Assembly (NCBI GenBank): GCA_944387885.1 | Contig: CALXGR010000001.1 | Location: 62,001 to 126,000 of the forward strand | Source of the DNA: an uncultured Clostridia bacterium | Lineage (GTDB): Bacteria > Bacillota > Clostridia > Oscillospirales > Ruminococcaceae | Length of the DNA stretch: 64,000 nt | Direction of reading: 5' to 3' | Shown: positions 34,361-43,475 of the stretch, piece after piece | How positions within the stretch are numbered: the stretch's first letter is position 1 | How the letters are laid out: each line of letters opens with the position of its first letter | The notes under the pieces: generated by a model | What the model saw: only the letters and a program-made list of their open reading frames with translations | What the model was told of the DNA's origin: nothing | Databases searched by the model: none | Made by a program: the position numbers and the translations under genes

Positions 34361-36703
34361 TTACCAGAAAAGCAGGCCCAAGCGGTAGACCAGGAAGGCC
34401 ATGACCCAGGCCAGGGCGGTCTGTCCTACCACCATGGCGACAGCCCATTTTCCGCCCAGCTCCCGTTTTACCGAGGCAATGGCTGCCACGCAGGGAGTAT
34501 ACAGAAGGCAGAACACCAGCAGGCTGGCTGCTGCGGCCTGGCTGAGGGTATTCTGAAGGGCAGCAGTGGAGCCGAACAGGATGCTCAGGGTGGAGACCAC
34601 GCTCTCCTTGGCCATGAATCCGGAGAGGAGCGCCGTGGAAACACGCCAGTCTCCGAAGCCCAAGGGTGCAAGAGCAGGAGCGATCCACCCTGCCAGGGCT
34701 GCCAGAATACTCTGGGAGGAATCGGCCACCACGTTCATCCTCATATCAAAGGTCTGGAGGAACCAAATCAGAACGGTGGCCAGGAAGATAACGGTAAAGG
34801 CTCGCTGCAAAAAGTCCTTGGCCTTTTCCCAAAGCAGCTGTGCCACATTCCGGGCTCCCGGCAGGCGGTAGTTGGGCAGTTCCATTACAAAGGGAACCGG
34901 CTCCCCCTTGAACTGAGTGTTCTTGAGGATAAGCGCTGCCAGAATTCCGGTGAGGATTCCAAAGGCATAGAGAGCAATCATGACCAGCGCTCCCCTGCCC
35001 GGGAAAAAAGCTGCGGCAAAGAATCCGTAAATGGGCAGCTTGGCGCTGCAGCTCATGAAGGGGGTCAGGAGAATGGTCATCTTCCGGTCCCGCTGAGAGG
35101 AAAGGGTCCGGCTGGCCATGACACCCGGAACAGTGCACCCGAAGCCCATCAGCATGGGGACGATGCTCCGGCCAGAAAGCCCCAGTTTCCGGAGAAGCTG
35201 GTCCATGATAAAGGCTACCCGGGCCATGTATCCGCTGTCCTCCAGAATGGACAGGAAGAAGAACAGGGTGACGATTACCGGCAGGAAGCTAAGTACGCTG
35301 CCAACACCGCCCAGAATACCATCCACCACCAGGGAATGTACCACCGGGTTTACATGCCAGTTCAGGAACATCTGGTGAACCATCTGGGTGAAAGCCGCTA
35401 CTCCCTGCTCCATCAGTCCCTGGAGGAAGGCTCCTATCACATTGAAGGTAAGCCAGAACACCAGCGCCATGATTCCTGCAAAGGCGGGAAGTGCAGTATA
35501 TTTTCCCGTAAGGATCCGGTCAATCACCTTGGAGCGGAGCCGCTCCTTGCTTTCGTGGGGCTTTACCACGGTCTGGGAACAAATCCAATGAATGTAAGCG
35601 AACCGCATGGAAGCCACGGCACTGGCCCGGTCCATCCCCTGTTCCTGCTCCATCTGGACCAGGATATGTTCCAGCAGTTCCATCTCGTTCTTGTCCAGCT
35701 TGAGCCGGGGCAGAAGGCTGGTATCCCCTTCCGCCAGCTTGCTGGCCGTGAACCGACAGGGCAGGTCTGCCCGGACTGCATGGTCCTCGATCAGGTGCAT
35801 GATGGCGTGGATACATCTGTGGACGGCAGCGCCATTCTCTTCCCGGCAGAAGTCCACCCGTCCGGGGGCTTCCTGGTATTTGGCCAGGTGGACGGCATGT
35901 TCCACCAGTTCTTCAACTCCTTCTCCCTTGGCAGCGGAGATGGGTACTACCGGAACTCCCAGCAATTCCTCCAACTGGTTGATCCGGATGGCTCCCTCGT
36001 TGGCCCGGACTTCGTCCATCATGTTCAGGGCCACCACCATGGGGATATTCAGTTCCATCAGCTGTAAAGTGAGGTACAAGTTCCGTTCAATGTTGGTTGC
36101 ATCCAGAATATTGATGATTCCCTTGGGCCGGTTGGTGAGAAGAAACTCCCGGGTAACGATTTCCTCGTTGCTGTAGGGGGACATGGAATAGATACCCGGC
36201 AGGTCAGTGATGAGGGTGTCCGGGTGTCCCTTGATCACGCCGTCCTTCCGGTCCACTGTCACGCCAGGGAAGTTTCCCACGTGCTGGTTGGAGCCGGTAA
36301 GCTGGTTGAACAAGGTAGTCTTGCCGCAGTTCTGGTTTCCTACCAGGGCAAAGGTAAGGGTCGTTCCCTCCGGGAGAGGGTTTTCCTCCTTTTTGGAGTG
36401 GTACTTTCCGCTTTCGCCGTATCCGGGGTGAGGATAAAGGACCCGGCCGGAATTGCTTCCCTTCCGGGGTTCCTCCTCGCAGGGCTGGCCGATTTGAATC
36501 TGAGCGGCATCCTCCAACCGGATGGTCAGTTCATAGCCATGGACCCGCAGTTCCACCGGGTCTCCCATAGGGGCATATTTTACCACCGTCACCTGGGCGC
36601 CCTGAATCAGGCCCATATCCAGAAGATGCTGACGAAGGGCACCGCTGCCCCCCACGGACAATATTGTTGCTGTTTTTCCTAACTGAAGCTCATTCAGTGT
36701 CAT
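34361..36703 (-). CDS. feoB: Ferrous iron transporter, FeoA-FeoB fusion
   Basis: Imports Fe(II) across the membrane. In 780 residues, an FeoA SH3-like domain (1-~74, [19 protein letters not shown]) is joined by a ~40-residue linker to FeoB. FeoB has the G domain with G1 GNQNCGKTT (122-130), [13 protein letters not shown]3 DLPGIYS and NMMD, then a helical regulatory domain and an integral membrane part with two Gate-like halves ([13 protein letters not shown] and the last ~150 residues). I set the start at 36703, behind AAGGAG. An in-frame codon 18 residues earlier lies on the promoter side. feoA and feoB are more often separate genes. Confidence 0.94.
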   Translation of the reverse strand: MTLNELQLGKTATILSVGGSGALRQHLLDMGLIQGAQVTVVKYAPMGDPVELRVHGYELTIRLEDAAQIQIGQPCEEEPRKGSNSGRVLYPHPGYGESGKYHSKKEENPLPEGTTLTFALVGNQNCGKTTLFNQLTGSNQHVGNFPGVTVDRKDGVIKGHPDTLITDLPGIYSMSPYSNEEIVTREFLLTNRPKGIINILDATNIERNLYLTLQLMELNIPMVVALNMMDEVRANEGAIRINQLEELLGVPVVPISAAKGEGVEELVEHAVHLAKYQEAPGRVDFCREENGAAVHRCIHAIMHLIEDHAVRADLPCRFTASKLAEGDTSLLPRLKLDKNEMELLEHILVQMEQEQGMDRASAVASMRFAYIHWICSQTVVKPHESKERLRSKVIDRILTGKYTALPAFAGIMALVFWLTFNVIGAFLQGLMEQGVAAFTQMVHQMFLNWHVNPVVHSLVVDGILGGVGSVLSFLPVIVTLFFFLSILEDSGYMARVAFIMDQLLRKLGLSGRSIVPMLMGFGCTVPGVMASRTLSSQRDRKMTILLTPFMSCSAKLPIYGFFAAAFFPGRGALVMIALYAFGILTGILAALILKNTQFKGEPVPFVMELPNYRLPGARNVAQLLWEKAKDFLQRAFTVIFLATVLIWFLQTFDMRMNVVADSSQSILAALAGWIAPALAPLGFGDWRVSTALLSGFMAKESVVSTLSILFGSTAALQNTLSQAAAASLLVFCLLYTPCVAAIASVKRELGGKWAVAMVVGQTALAWVMAFLVYRLGLLFW

Positions 36704-36755
36704 AGATTGGTTCTCCTTGGGCGACCTTCCGCCCGGCTGATTTTCACACAGTCCC

Positions 36756-36784
36756 ATTATACTATTTTGGATTTAGGAATACAA
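36756..36784 (-). promoter_or_regulatory. Promoter for the feoA-feoB fusion
   Basis: Minus-strand -35 TTGTAT (36779-36784), 17-bp spacer, -10 TATAAT (36756-36761). I see no convincing Fur or PerR box over it. Confidence 0.8.
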
Positions 36785-36907
36785 CCGGCCTTATTTCCCC
36801 TCCGTGTAAGTTTTTCTTTACTTGAACGGAAAAGCATAAATCCTTCCTGTTCCCCCATACTATGGGTGAAGGGGCCATTTTGCCCTGTTTCAAGGAGGAG
36901 TTTTGAC

Positions 36908-37444
36908 ATGAACCAATACCAAGGAACCCAGACCCTGATCAATCTTCAGACCGCCTTTGCCGGGGAGTCCCAGGCCAGGAACAAGTATACCTATTACGCT
37001 TCCATTGCCAAAAAGGAAGGATATGAGCAAATCGCCGCCCTGTTTCTTGAGACGGCGGACAATGAGCGGGAACACGCCAAGCTTTGGTTCCGGGAATTGG
37101 GTGGAATGGGAGATACCGCCCAAAATCTTACCGATGCCGCAGCCGGTGAAAACTACGAGTGGACGGATATGTATGCCGGGTTTGCCGATACTGCTCAGGA
37201 GGAAGGCTTCCCTGAGCTGGCTGCCAAATTCCGGATGGTGGCTCAGATCGAGAAATCCCACGAGGAGCGGTATCGGGCTCTGCTGAACAACGTGGAGACT
37301 CAGCAGGTATTCCAGCGCAGTCAGGTCAAAGTATGGGAGTGCCGGAATTGCGGGCACATTGTAGTCGGCACTCAGGCTCCTCAGGTCTGTCCCGTCTGCC
37401 AGCATCCCCAGGCATTTTTTGAGATTCGGGCCGAAAATTACTGA
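36908..37444 (+). CDS. rbr: Rubrerythrin
   Basis: Non-haem di-iron peroxidase that protects anaerobes from hydrogen peroxide. It has 178 residues. The N-terminal ferritin-like domain has the iron ligands in [23 protein letters not shown] and [12 protein letters not shown] with EKSHEERY. The C-terminal rubredoxin-like domain has two CxxC pairs (WECRNCG and VCPVCQ). It starts behind AAGGAGG and is divergent from the Fe(II) importer, which fits shared iron and oxidative-stress physiology. I could not identify its promoter with confidence. Confidence 0.95.
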   Translation: MNQYQGTQTLINLQTAFAGESQARNKYTYYASIAKKEGYEQIAALFLETADNEREHAKLWFRELGGMGDTAQNLTDAAAGENYEWTDMYAGFADTAQEEGFPELAAKFRMVAQIEKSHEERYRALLNNVETQQVFQRSQVKVWECRNCGHIVVGTQAPQVCPVCQHPQAFFEIRAENY

Positions 37445-37517
37445 TTATTTTTTGCCGTTCAAGGGAGAAAGTACACTATGGTGTGCCTTCTCCCTTTTCT
37501 GTTTTCCCTGCCCTGCC

Positions 37518-37546
37518 TTTACCCCGGAGCCTAATTAAGGTATAAT
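37518..37546 (+). promoter_or_regulatory. Promoter for brnQ
   Basis: Weak -35 TTTACC (37518-37523), 17-bp spacer, consensus -10 TATAAT (37541-37546). A ~95-nt leader follows with no recognisable T-box or riboswitch. Confidence 0.55.
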
Positions 37547-37646
37547 AGAAGTAATATCTTTCTGATTCATACACAGCTTGCGCTCTTTATCTCTGACAGT
37601 GTCAAGAAAAGAGAATGGATCATTCAAAATATTAAGGAGTTTCTAT

Positions 37647-38993
37647 ATGCAAAAACGCAGATTTCAGCAGCTGGTTCTGGTGGCCAGCATGCTGTTTGGA
37701 ATGTTTTTTGGTGCAGGAAATCTGATCTTTCCTGTATCCATGGGTCAGCTGGCAGGCTCCAATCTCTGGTGGGCCGTGGCAGGTTTTCTGATTACCGGCG
37801 TGGGGCTTCCCCTTCTGGGTGTAGCCGCCCTGGGTGTCAGCCGTGAAGAGGGGCTTTACGACCTCAGCTGCCGGGTAAGCAAGGGATACGGACTCTTTTT
37901 CACCTGTCTGCTTTATCTCACCATCGGGCCTTTCTTCGCCATTCCCCGTTGTGCCACCGTTTCCTTTACGGTGGGCATCCAGCAGATGTTCCCCCAGGGA
38001 GAGGCCGGTGCTCTGGCCATTTTCTCCCTTGTCTTTTTTGGTGCGGTCCTCTTCTTCTCCCTTCGTCCGGGAGAAATTCTTACCTGGATCGGCAAGGTGC
38101 TGAATCCTCTTTTCCTTTGCTTTTTGGCCCTTCTGGTTCTGCGGGCCCTCACCTCACCCCTGGGGCAGGTGGCAGACATTGCTCCCTCCGGAAACTATGT
38201 CACCTCTGCCTTCTCCACCGGTCTTTTGGAAGGATACAACACCATGGATGCCCTGGCCGGTTTGGCCTTTGGTATCGTTGTGGTCCAGGCCATCCGCCAG
38301 CAGGGAATTGAGAAACCCGGGGATGTGGCCAAAAGTACCGTTCTGGCCGGGCTGCTCAGCTCCCTGCTGATGGCCCTCATCTATCTTCTGGTTGCCCTGG
38401 TGGGCACCCAAAGCCGTGGAATGTTTGAGGCTTCCGCCAACGGCGGCGAAGCATTGGCGCTCATTGCCCGTCATTATTTTGGCGGAGCAGGCGCCCTGAT
38501 TCTGGCAGCTACCGTGACTATCGCCTGTCTGAAAACCGCTGTGGGGCTTATCACCAGCTGCAGCGAGACTTTTGTCCAGCTTTTCCCCAAAGGTCCCTCC
38601 TACAAGGTATGGGCCGTTTCCTTCTGCCTCTTCTCCTTCCTGGTGGCCAACCTGGGGCTGAACACCATTCTGGACTACTCTCTGCCGGTGCTTATGTTCC
38701 TCTATCCCCTCTCCATTGTCCTGATTCTTCTTACCCTTACGGGGCACTGGTTCGGCAATCATCCCACCGTTCTCCGGTGGACCATCGGATTCAGCGGAGT
38801 GGCAGCAGTTCTTGATTTTATGAAGGCACTGCCCGCTCCCGCCCGGGCTCTTTTCCATCTGGACCCCTTCCTGGAAATCGTAGAGAAAGTTCTTCCTCTC
38901 TACTCCCTGGGCTTCGGATGGGTCTGCCCTGCTCTGATCGGGTTCTGTATCGGAATGGCTCTGCGGCATTTCCGGCGGCAGCCTCAGCTTTGA
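37647..38993 (+). CDS. brnQ: Branched-chain amino acid transporter, LIVCS type
   Basis: Sodium-coupled uptake of leucine, isoleucine and valine. It has 448 residues with about 12 hydrophobic helices. The N terminus VASMLFGMFFGAGNLIFPVSMG is the family hallmark, and IGPFFAIPRCATVSFTVG follows in helix 3. The ATG at 37647 follows AAGGAG. It is a single gene between rubrerythrin and the end of the dcw cluster. Confidence 0.94.
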   Translation: MQKRRFQQLVLVASMLFGMFFGAGNLIFPVSMGQLAGSNLWWAVAGFLITGVGLPLLGVAALGVSREEGLYDLSCRVSKGYGLFFTCLLYLTIGPFFAIPRCATVSFTVGIQQMFPQGEAGALAIFSLVFFGAVLFFSLRPGEILTWIGKVLNPLFLCFLALLVLRALTSPLGQVADIAPSGNYVTSAFSTGLLEGYNTMDALAGLAFGIVVVQAIRQQGIEKPGDVAKSTVLAGLLSSLLMALIYLLVALVGTQSRGMFEASANGGEALALIARHYFGGAGALILAATVTIACLKTAVGLITSCSETFVQLFPKGPSYKVWAVSFCLFSFLVANLGLNTILDYSLPVLMFLYPLSIVLILLTLTGHWFGNHPTVLRWTIGFSGVAAVLDFMKALPAPARALFHLDPFLEIVEKVLPLYSLGFGWVCPALIGFCIGMALRHFRRQPQL

Positions 38994-39008
38994 TAGTTTT
39001 ATATAGCA

Positions 39009-39042
39009 AAAACTCCCGGGGATTTCTTCCCGGGAGTTTTTT
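39009..39042. terminator. Bidirectional terminator between brnQ and ftsQ
   Basis: 12-bp stem AAAACTCCCGGG/CCCGGGAGTTTT with T-runs on both strands. It serves the convergent brnQ and dcw transcripts. Confidence 0.93.
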
Positions 39043-39044
39043 AT

Positions 39045-39992
39045 TTATTGCGGAGTATAATAAGCTTTTCCTGTGTTGGGAGAATTAGACACATCCAGAA
39101 CTCCCACATCGTTTTCAGTCAGACCATCGTCCCCTTCGCTGTGGAAAATGGTCCCCACCATCTGGAATTTGTAATCCAGGTTGTTCAGGGTGCCCAGCTC
39201 GATGGTGATTCGGCCACTAATGGTGACCGTGATATTTTCCATGTCCCGCAGATCGATCTGGCTGACCCGGGTATACAGGTCTTCCTGATGAAGATATCCG
39301 GACAAGGTCTCCAAAGCCTGGGCCAATGTCTGGTTTTGAGCCTCGGTTTCGGCGTTGGCTTCCTGGTCCTCCCCTACCACCTTGGTGGCATCCAGGGAAT
39401 ATCCCACCTGGGGTTCTCCTCCCAGGGTAGCCTGCAGTTCAATCAGACCGTCCGGCAGGGTATCTGTGATCCGCAGCACCCGCAGGGTCTCGCTGAGGAT
39501 GGCATATCCTTCCTCCAAGGGCATATAAAGACTTTCCACTGCAGGAGTTACCTGAATCACAATGGTGGTGGGAAGGCTGTACTTTACCTCCACCTCTTCC
39601 AGGTAAGGCAGGGCAACAAGAAGTTTATCCTCCAGCTTGTTTCCGTCTACCGCAAAAAGGGCCTGCCCCGGGGTGATTTCTGTAGCCAGGGCTATATCTT
39701 CCTGGGAATAGATTCCTGTATTGGGCGGATCGCTTCCGTCAGGATTTTCAATCCGCAGGGTCTCCACCTTAAAAATCACATCAGTGCTGAACACAATGGC
39801 CAGCAGAATCAGGAGAAGGGTCACCAGGAGAACCATCACCCGCCGGCGGATCCGGCGCATTCTTTTGATAGCCGCAGGGCTTCCGGCACGGTAGCTGACC
39901 CTCCGCCGCCGGGGTTTTCGCCGGGGAGGAGGTGCAGGTCTTTCAGGGTGCGGTGAGCCGGGTGATGCGGGATTTCGGGTGATGTGGCTCAT
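39045..39992 (-). CDS. ftsQ: Cell division protein FtsQ/DivIB
   Basis: Bitopic divisome protein that links FtsL and partners to septal wall synthesis. It has 315 residues: a Pro/Arg-rich cytoplasmic tail (1-~50), one membrane helix (~52-72), then a POTRA domain (FKVETLRIENPDG ... LPYLEEVEVKYSLPTTIVIQVTP) and a FtsQ/DivIB beta domain. It is the last gene of the dcw cluster, 28 bp after murG, which matches the murG-divIB order of Firmicutes. Confidence 0.9.
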   Translation of the reverse strand: MSHITRNPASPGSPHPERPAPPPRRKPRRRRVSYRAGSPAAIKRMRRIRRRVMVLLVTLLLILLAIVFSTDVIFKVETLRIENPDGSDPPNTGIYSQEDIALATEITPGQALFAVDGNKLEDKLLVALPYLEEVEVKYSLPTTIVIQVTPAVESLYMPLEEGYAILSETLRVLRITDTLPDGLIELQATLGGEPQVGYSLDATKVVGEDQEANAETEAQNQTLAQALETLSGYLHQEDLYTRVSQIDLRDMENITVTISGRITIELGTLNNLDYKFQMVGTIFHSEGDDGLTENDVGVLDVSNSPNTGKAYYTPQ

Positions 39993-40020
39993 GCTCCTTC
40001 CCCCCTTCCTTGCGCTTTTC

Positions 40021-41139
40021 TCAATGGTTCAGAATCTCCTTCAATTTTCCGGTAATCAAGTCCAGGCTGTCCGGCTGGGCAAGGCTCTGGGCTTTCCGCC
40101 CCATGAGCATCAGTTCTGCCCGGTCGGCGGTAAGCTGTTCCACTGCCTGAATCAGCTTTGCCCCTGTCAGGTCTTTTTCCTCAATGACCTGAGCGGCTCC
40201 TGCCTTTTCCAATTCCAGTGCGTTGTAATACTGGTGATTCTCTGCCACGTTGGGGCTGGGAATCAGAATTGCTGCCCGGCCTACTGCTTCCAGCTCTGCC
40301 AGGGTCAAGGCCCCTGCACGGCTGATGACCAAATCCGCCGCAGCCAGCATCTGGGGCATATCCTGGATGTATTCCTTTACCATCATCTTATCCAGGTCAA
40401 AGCCCTTTTCTTTGGCCAGGTTCCGGAACAGCTGAACGCCCCGGCTTCCGGTGGCATGAATCTGGAAAAGGCCTTTTTCCTCTTTCTGATTCCAGGCAGC
40501 CAGGTCGGCGACCACCTCATTGATTCTGCGGGCACCCAGGCTCCCCCCGAAGGAGAGAACTACCAGCTGGTCTTCAGACAGACCCAGGGTCTGACGTGCA
40601 GATTGCCGGTCCTGAGCAAAAATCTCAGGCCGGACAGGGTTCCCCACTACCATGGTTTTCTCAGGCGCTCCCAGCCGTTCCACTGCTCCGGGGACTGCCG
40701 CAAACACTACGGTGGCTCCCTTGGCCAGCAGTTTGTTGGTCACTCCCGGGAACGCATTCTGCTCATGAATGGCAGTCTTGATTCCCATTTTAGAAGCGCA
40801 GCGGACCACCGGACCGCTCACATATCCGCCGCAGCCGATGACCAGGTCCGGCTGCACCTCTTTCATAATGGCCTTGGCCCGGGGGCCGGACAGAGCCAGA
40901 TGCCAGAGTGCCTTCACATTCCGGATAATATTTTCCGGGGTCAGCCGGCGCTGGATTCCGTTTACCTCAATATGGTGGAAGGGATATCCGGCTGCGGTAA
41001 CCAGGCCGTATTCCATGCCTTCCCTTCTTCCGGCAAAGTGGATCTCTGCTCCGGGAAACTTATCCCGGATGGCTCCGGCAATGGCCAGGGCCGGATTGAT
41101 ATGTCCGGCGGTGCCGCCGGCTGCAATCAGTACCCGCAT
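40021..41139 (-). CDS. murG: UDP-GlcNAc:lipid I N-acetylglucosaminyltransferase
   Basis: Converts lipid I to lipid II on the cytoplasmic face of the membrane. It has 372 residues in a GT-B fold. The N-terminal loop AAGGTAGHINPALA, HEQNAFPGVTNK and the C-terminal donor-binding stretch SRAGALTLAELEAVGRAAILIPSP are all typical. It starts behind AAAGGAG, 12 bp after ftsW. Confidence 0.96.
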   Translation of the reverse strand: MRVLIAAGGTAGHINPALAIAGAIRDKFPGAEIHFAGRREGMEYGLVTAAGYPFHHIEVNGIQRRLTPENIIRNVKALWHLALSGPRAKAIMKEVQPDLVIGCGGYVSGPVVRCASKMGIKTAIHEQNAFPGVTNKLLAKGATVVFAAVPGAVERLGAPEKTMVVGNPVRPEIFAQDRQSARQTLGLSEDQLVVLSFGGSLGARRINEVVADLAAWNQKEEKGLFQIHATGSRGVQLFRNLAKEKGFDLDKMMVKEYIQDMPQMLAAADLVISRAGALTLAELEAVGRAAILIPSPNVAENHQYYNALELEKAGAAQVIEEKDLTGAKLIQAVEQLTADRAELMLMGRKAQSLAQPDSLDLITGKLKEILNH

Positions 41140-41151
41140 AAAAACTCTCCT

Positions 41152-42396
41152 TTATTGGATTTGATTTTCCGGCTGAAGCTCCCGGTGAATCTGAGCCTCC
41201 CGCCGGGCCCGTTCCTGGGCTTGGTTTCCTGCACGGCCTATATTCAAAAGAATCCCCATTTCGCCCAAAAGAAGCACCAGACTGGTTCCGCCGTCAGAGA
41301 AGAAGGGCAGGCTGATTCCTGTGTTGGGACCGATGGAGGTAACCACAAACAGGTTGAAAATAACCTGCCAGGCAATCTGTGCAGTAATACCGGTTGCCAG
41401 CACCACCCCGTAAATATCCGGAGCCTGAATGGCAATCATAAGGGACTGAATAATAAGCCAGGCGAACAGGCCAATGCAGATCACGGCTCCGATAAAGCCC
41501 AGCTCCTCACAGAGGACTGCAAAGATGAAGTCGTTCACGGATTCGGGAAGCCAGAGCTGTTTCTGCTTTCCGTTTCCGATTCCTACCCCGCCCAGACGCC
41601 CGGAGGCAATGGCCAGGATACTCTGCTTGGTCTGATAATGCAGCACATCCCAGTCCAGGTTAAAGGACCAGGTGGCCAATCGGGTCTCTACGTAGTCTTC
41701 CTGGGTCATCAGATAGGCGACCACGCAGATGACACCGCCCACAGCCGTAAAAATCAGCTGGAAGATATCTGCTCCGCCCACAGCGATCATGGTAAAGACA
41801 ATACAGAGAACGATGATCATACCGGATTTATGGGACTGAGCCAGAAGCAGAAGCACCATGGGCCCGGCCACCAGTACCACCGGATATAAAATTCCGTAAG
41901 AATACTTTTTCAGTTCGTTCCGTTTTGCCTGGTAGATGGCTGCCACCCCCAGCATAATGGCTACCTTTGCAAACTCGGAAGGCTGGAGGGTAAAGGGAAG
42001 GTTATCCCCGTGAATCCAGCGGCGGCAGCCTGAAATAGGTTCACAGAAAAGCGCCGCTATCATGAGGGCCACCGTGACACCGTAAATGATGAGGGCGAAG
42101 CGGCGGTAGATATGGTAGTCCAGTTTGGAGACTACCAGCATTATCACCAGGCCGCCAACGGCCAGAATGGCCTGAGGGCGTATGTAATGGTACACATCCC
42201 CAAACCGATAATATCCGGTCACATAGCTGGCGCTGAACAGAATGATCAGTCCGAACACCAGCAGGATAAGAAGATTCAAAAGCAAAAGGGTGGGCATTTT
42301 TCCCTGAGGACGGCGAATCAGCCGGACCAGGTCCAGGACGTGCCATCCCAGGGAACCCTGCCGGGGCAGGACCTTTGCGTTCTGTTTGGCGGCCAT
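41152..42396 (-). CDS. ftsW: SEDS-family peptidoglycan glycosyltransferase FtsW (or SpoVE)
   Basis: Polymerises lipid II into septal glycan, paired with the class B penicillin-binding protein of the same cluster. It has 414 residues with about ten membrane helices. Conserved SEDS stretches are ISGCRRWIHGDNLPFTLQPSEFAK, SGRLGGVGIGNGKQKQLWLPESVNDFIFAVLCEELGF, and SFFSDGGTSLV near the end. The ATG at 42396 follows a G-rich site. A frame 12 codons longer reaches toward mraY without a ribosome site. By position it could equally be named spoVE. Confidence 0.92.
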   Translation of the reverse strand: MAAKQNAKVLPRQGSLGWHVLDLVRLIRRPQGKMPTLLLLNLLILLVFGLIILFSASYVTGYYRFGDVYHYIRPQAILAVGGLVIMLVVSKLDYHIYRRFALIIYGVTVALMIAALFCEPISGCRRWIHGDNLPFTLQPSEFAKVAIMLGVAAIYQAKRNELKKYSYGILYPVVLVAGPMVLLLLAQSHKSGMIIVLCIVFTMIAVGGADIFQLIFTAVGGVICVVAYLMTQEDYVETRLATWSFNLDWDVLHYQTKQSILAIASGRLGGVGIGNGKQKQLWLPESVNDFIFAVLCEELGFIGAVICIGLFAWLIIQSLMIAIQAPDIYGVVLATGITAQIAWQVIFNLFVVTSIGPNTGISLPFFSDGGTSLVLLLGEMGILLNIGRAGNQAQERARREAQIHRELQPENQIQ

Positions 42397-42428
42397 GCTT
42401 CTGCCCCCCTTTCTGTTTACTGTTCCTG

Positions 42429-43457
42429 TCAACTAAAGAATACCCATACACTTGCCAGCAGTACTCCCAAAGCTGCAATACCGCTGAAGACGCTTACGAT
42501 TTTCACCTCGCTCCATCCCCGCAGCTCAAAGGAATGGTGGATGGGAGTCATTTTGAAGATACGGCGGCCCACATGGTCCTTACTGAACTTTTTGGTGAAT
42601 TTGAAGTAGCTCACCTGAATCACCACACAGCCTGCCTCCCAGATGTAGACGCAGCCCAGGAGAATCAGCAGTTCCGGACGGTTGAGGCAGAAAGCCATGG
42701 AGGTGACCAAGCCCCCCAGGAACATGCTTCCCGTATCCCCCATAAAGGTTTTGGCGGGATAGAAGTTATAAATCAGGAATCCGATAAGGGCTCCTGCCAT
42801 ACAGGCGGCATACACCGACAGATGATAATATCCTAATACCCCGCAGAGGAGGATATATCCCAGCATGACCACAAAGGTCACCGAGGAAGCAAGCCCGTCA
42901 ATTCCGTCTGTCAGGTTGACTGCATTGACCAGGAAGATAATGAAGAGGAATGCAATGGGATAGAAGATCCAGCCCAGGTCCACCAGCCCCATTCCCGGCA
43001 GGGAAATAGCGGTGGTCAGGGTGCCGTTCAGGGTCAGCCCCCCCAGCAGCACCAGAGTAACTACCACCTGGCCGATGATCTTCTGCCAGACCCCCAGACC
43101 CAGGTTCTGTTTCTTGACCACCTTGATGTAGTCATCCACAAAGCCGATCAGTCCGAACCCAAAGGCACTGAACATGCAGAGAATCAACCCCATGTCCTGG
43201 CTGGTGCCGAACATCTGGGGGCGGCTGAAAATCAGGGTGGTGAATACCACGCCCAATGCAATGGTGCTGGACAGGATAAAGCAGATCCCTCCCATGGTGG
43301 GGGTCCCCTGCTTATTCTGGTGCCACTTGGGGCCGTTGGTCATCTTGATGGTCTGGCCAAACTTCAGTTTGTGGAGGAAAGGCACCAGAAAATGACCGAT
43401 GAGGGCGGAGAGCAAAAAGGCAATCATTGCCCCCACCATCAGCATATACCGTTCCAT
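42429..43457 (-). CDS. mraY: Phospho-N-acetylmuramoyl-pentapeptide transferase
   Basis: Transfers phospho-MurNAc-pentapeptide to undecaprenyl phosphate to make lipid I. It has 342 residues with ten membrane helices. The active-site stretches are present: GTPTMGG, GFVDDYIKV (the Asp pair), VNLTDGIDGLAS, and a later NFYPAKTFMGDTGSM. It lies 18 bp after murF. Confidence 0.96.
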   Translation of the reverse strand: MERYMLMVGAMIAFLLSALIGHFLVPFLHKLKFGQTIKMTNGPKWHQNKQGTPTMGGICFILSSTIALGVVFTTLIFSRPQMFGTSQDMGLILCMFSAFGFGLIGFVDDYIKVVKKQNLGLGVWQKIIGQVVVTLVLLGGLTLNGTLTTAISLPGMGLVDLGWIFYPIAFLFIIFLVNAVNLTDGIDGLASSVTFVVMLGYILLCGVLGYYHLSVYAACMAGALIGFLIYNFYPAKTFMGDTGSMFLGGLVTSMAFCLNRPELLILLGCVYIWEAGCVVIQVSYFKFTKKFSKDHVGRRIFKMTPIHHSFELRGWSEVKIVSVFSGIAALGVLLASVWVFFS

Positions 43458-43475
43458 ACGAATACTCCTTCTCTC

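Noticed and set aside
34361-36757. Start of the FeoA-FeoB fusion 18 codons upstream of 36703
   Set aside because: No ribosome site there, and it would begin at the -10 box of the promoter.
36785-36900. Promoter and PerR box for rubrerythrin
   Set aside because: Candidate hexamers (TTGAAC, CATACT) are wrongly spaced and no PerR-like palindrome is convincing.
37550-37646. T-box or amino-acid riboswitch before brnQ
   Set aside because: No T-box antiterminator sequence and no terminator hairpin in the leader.
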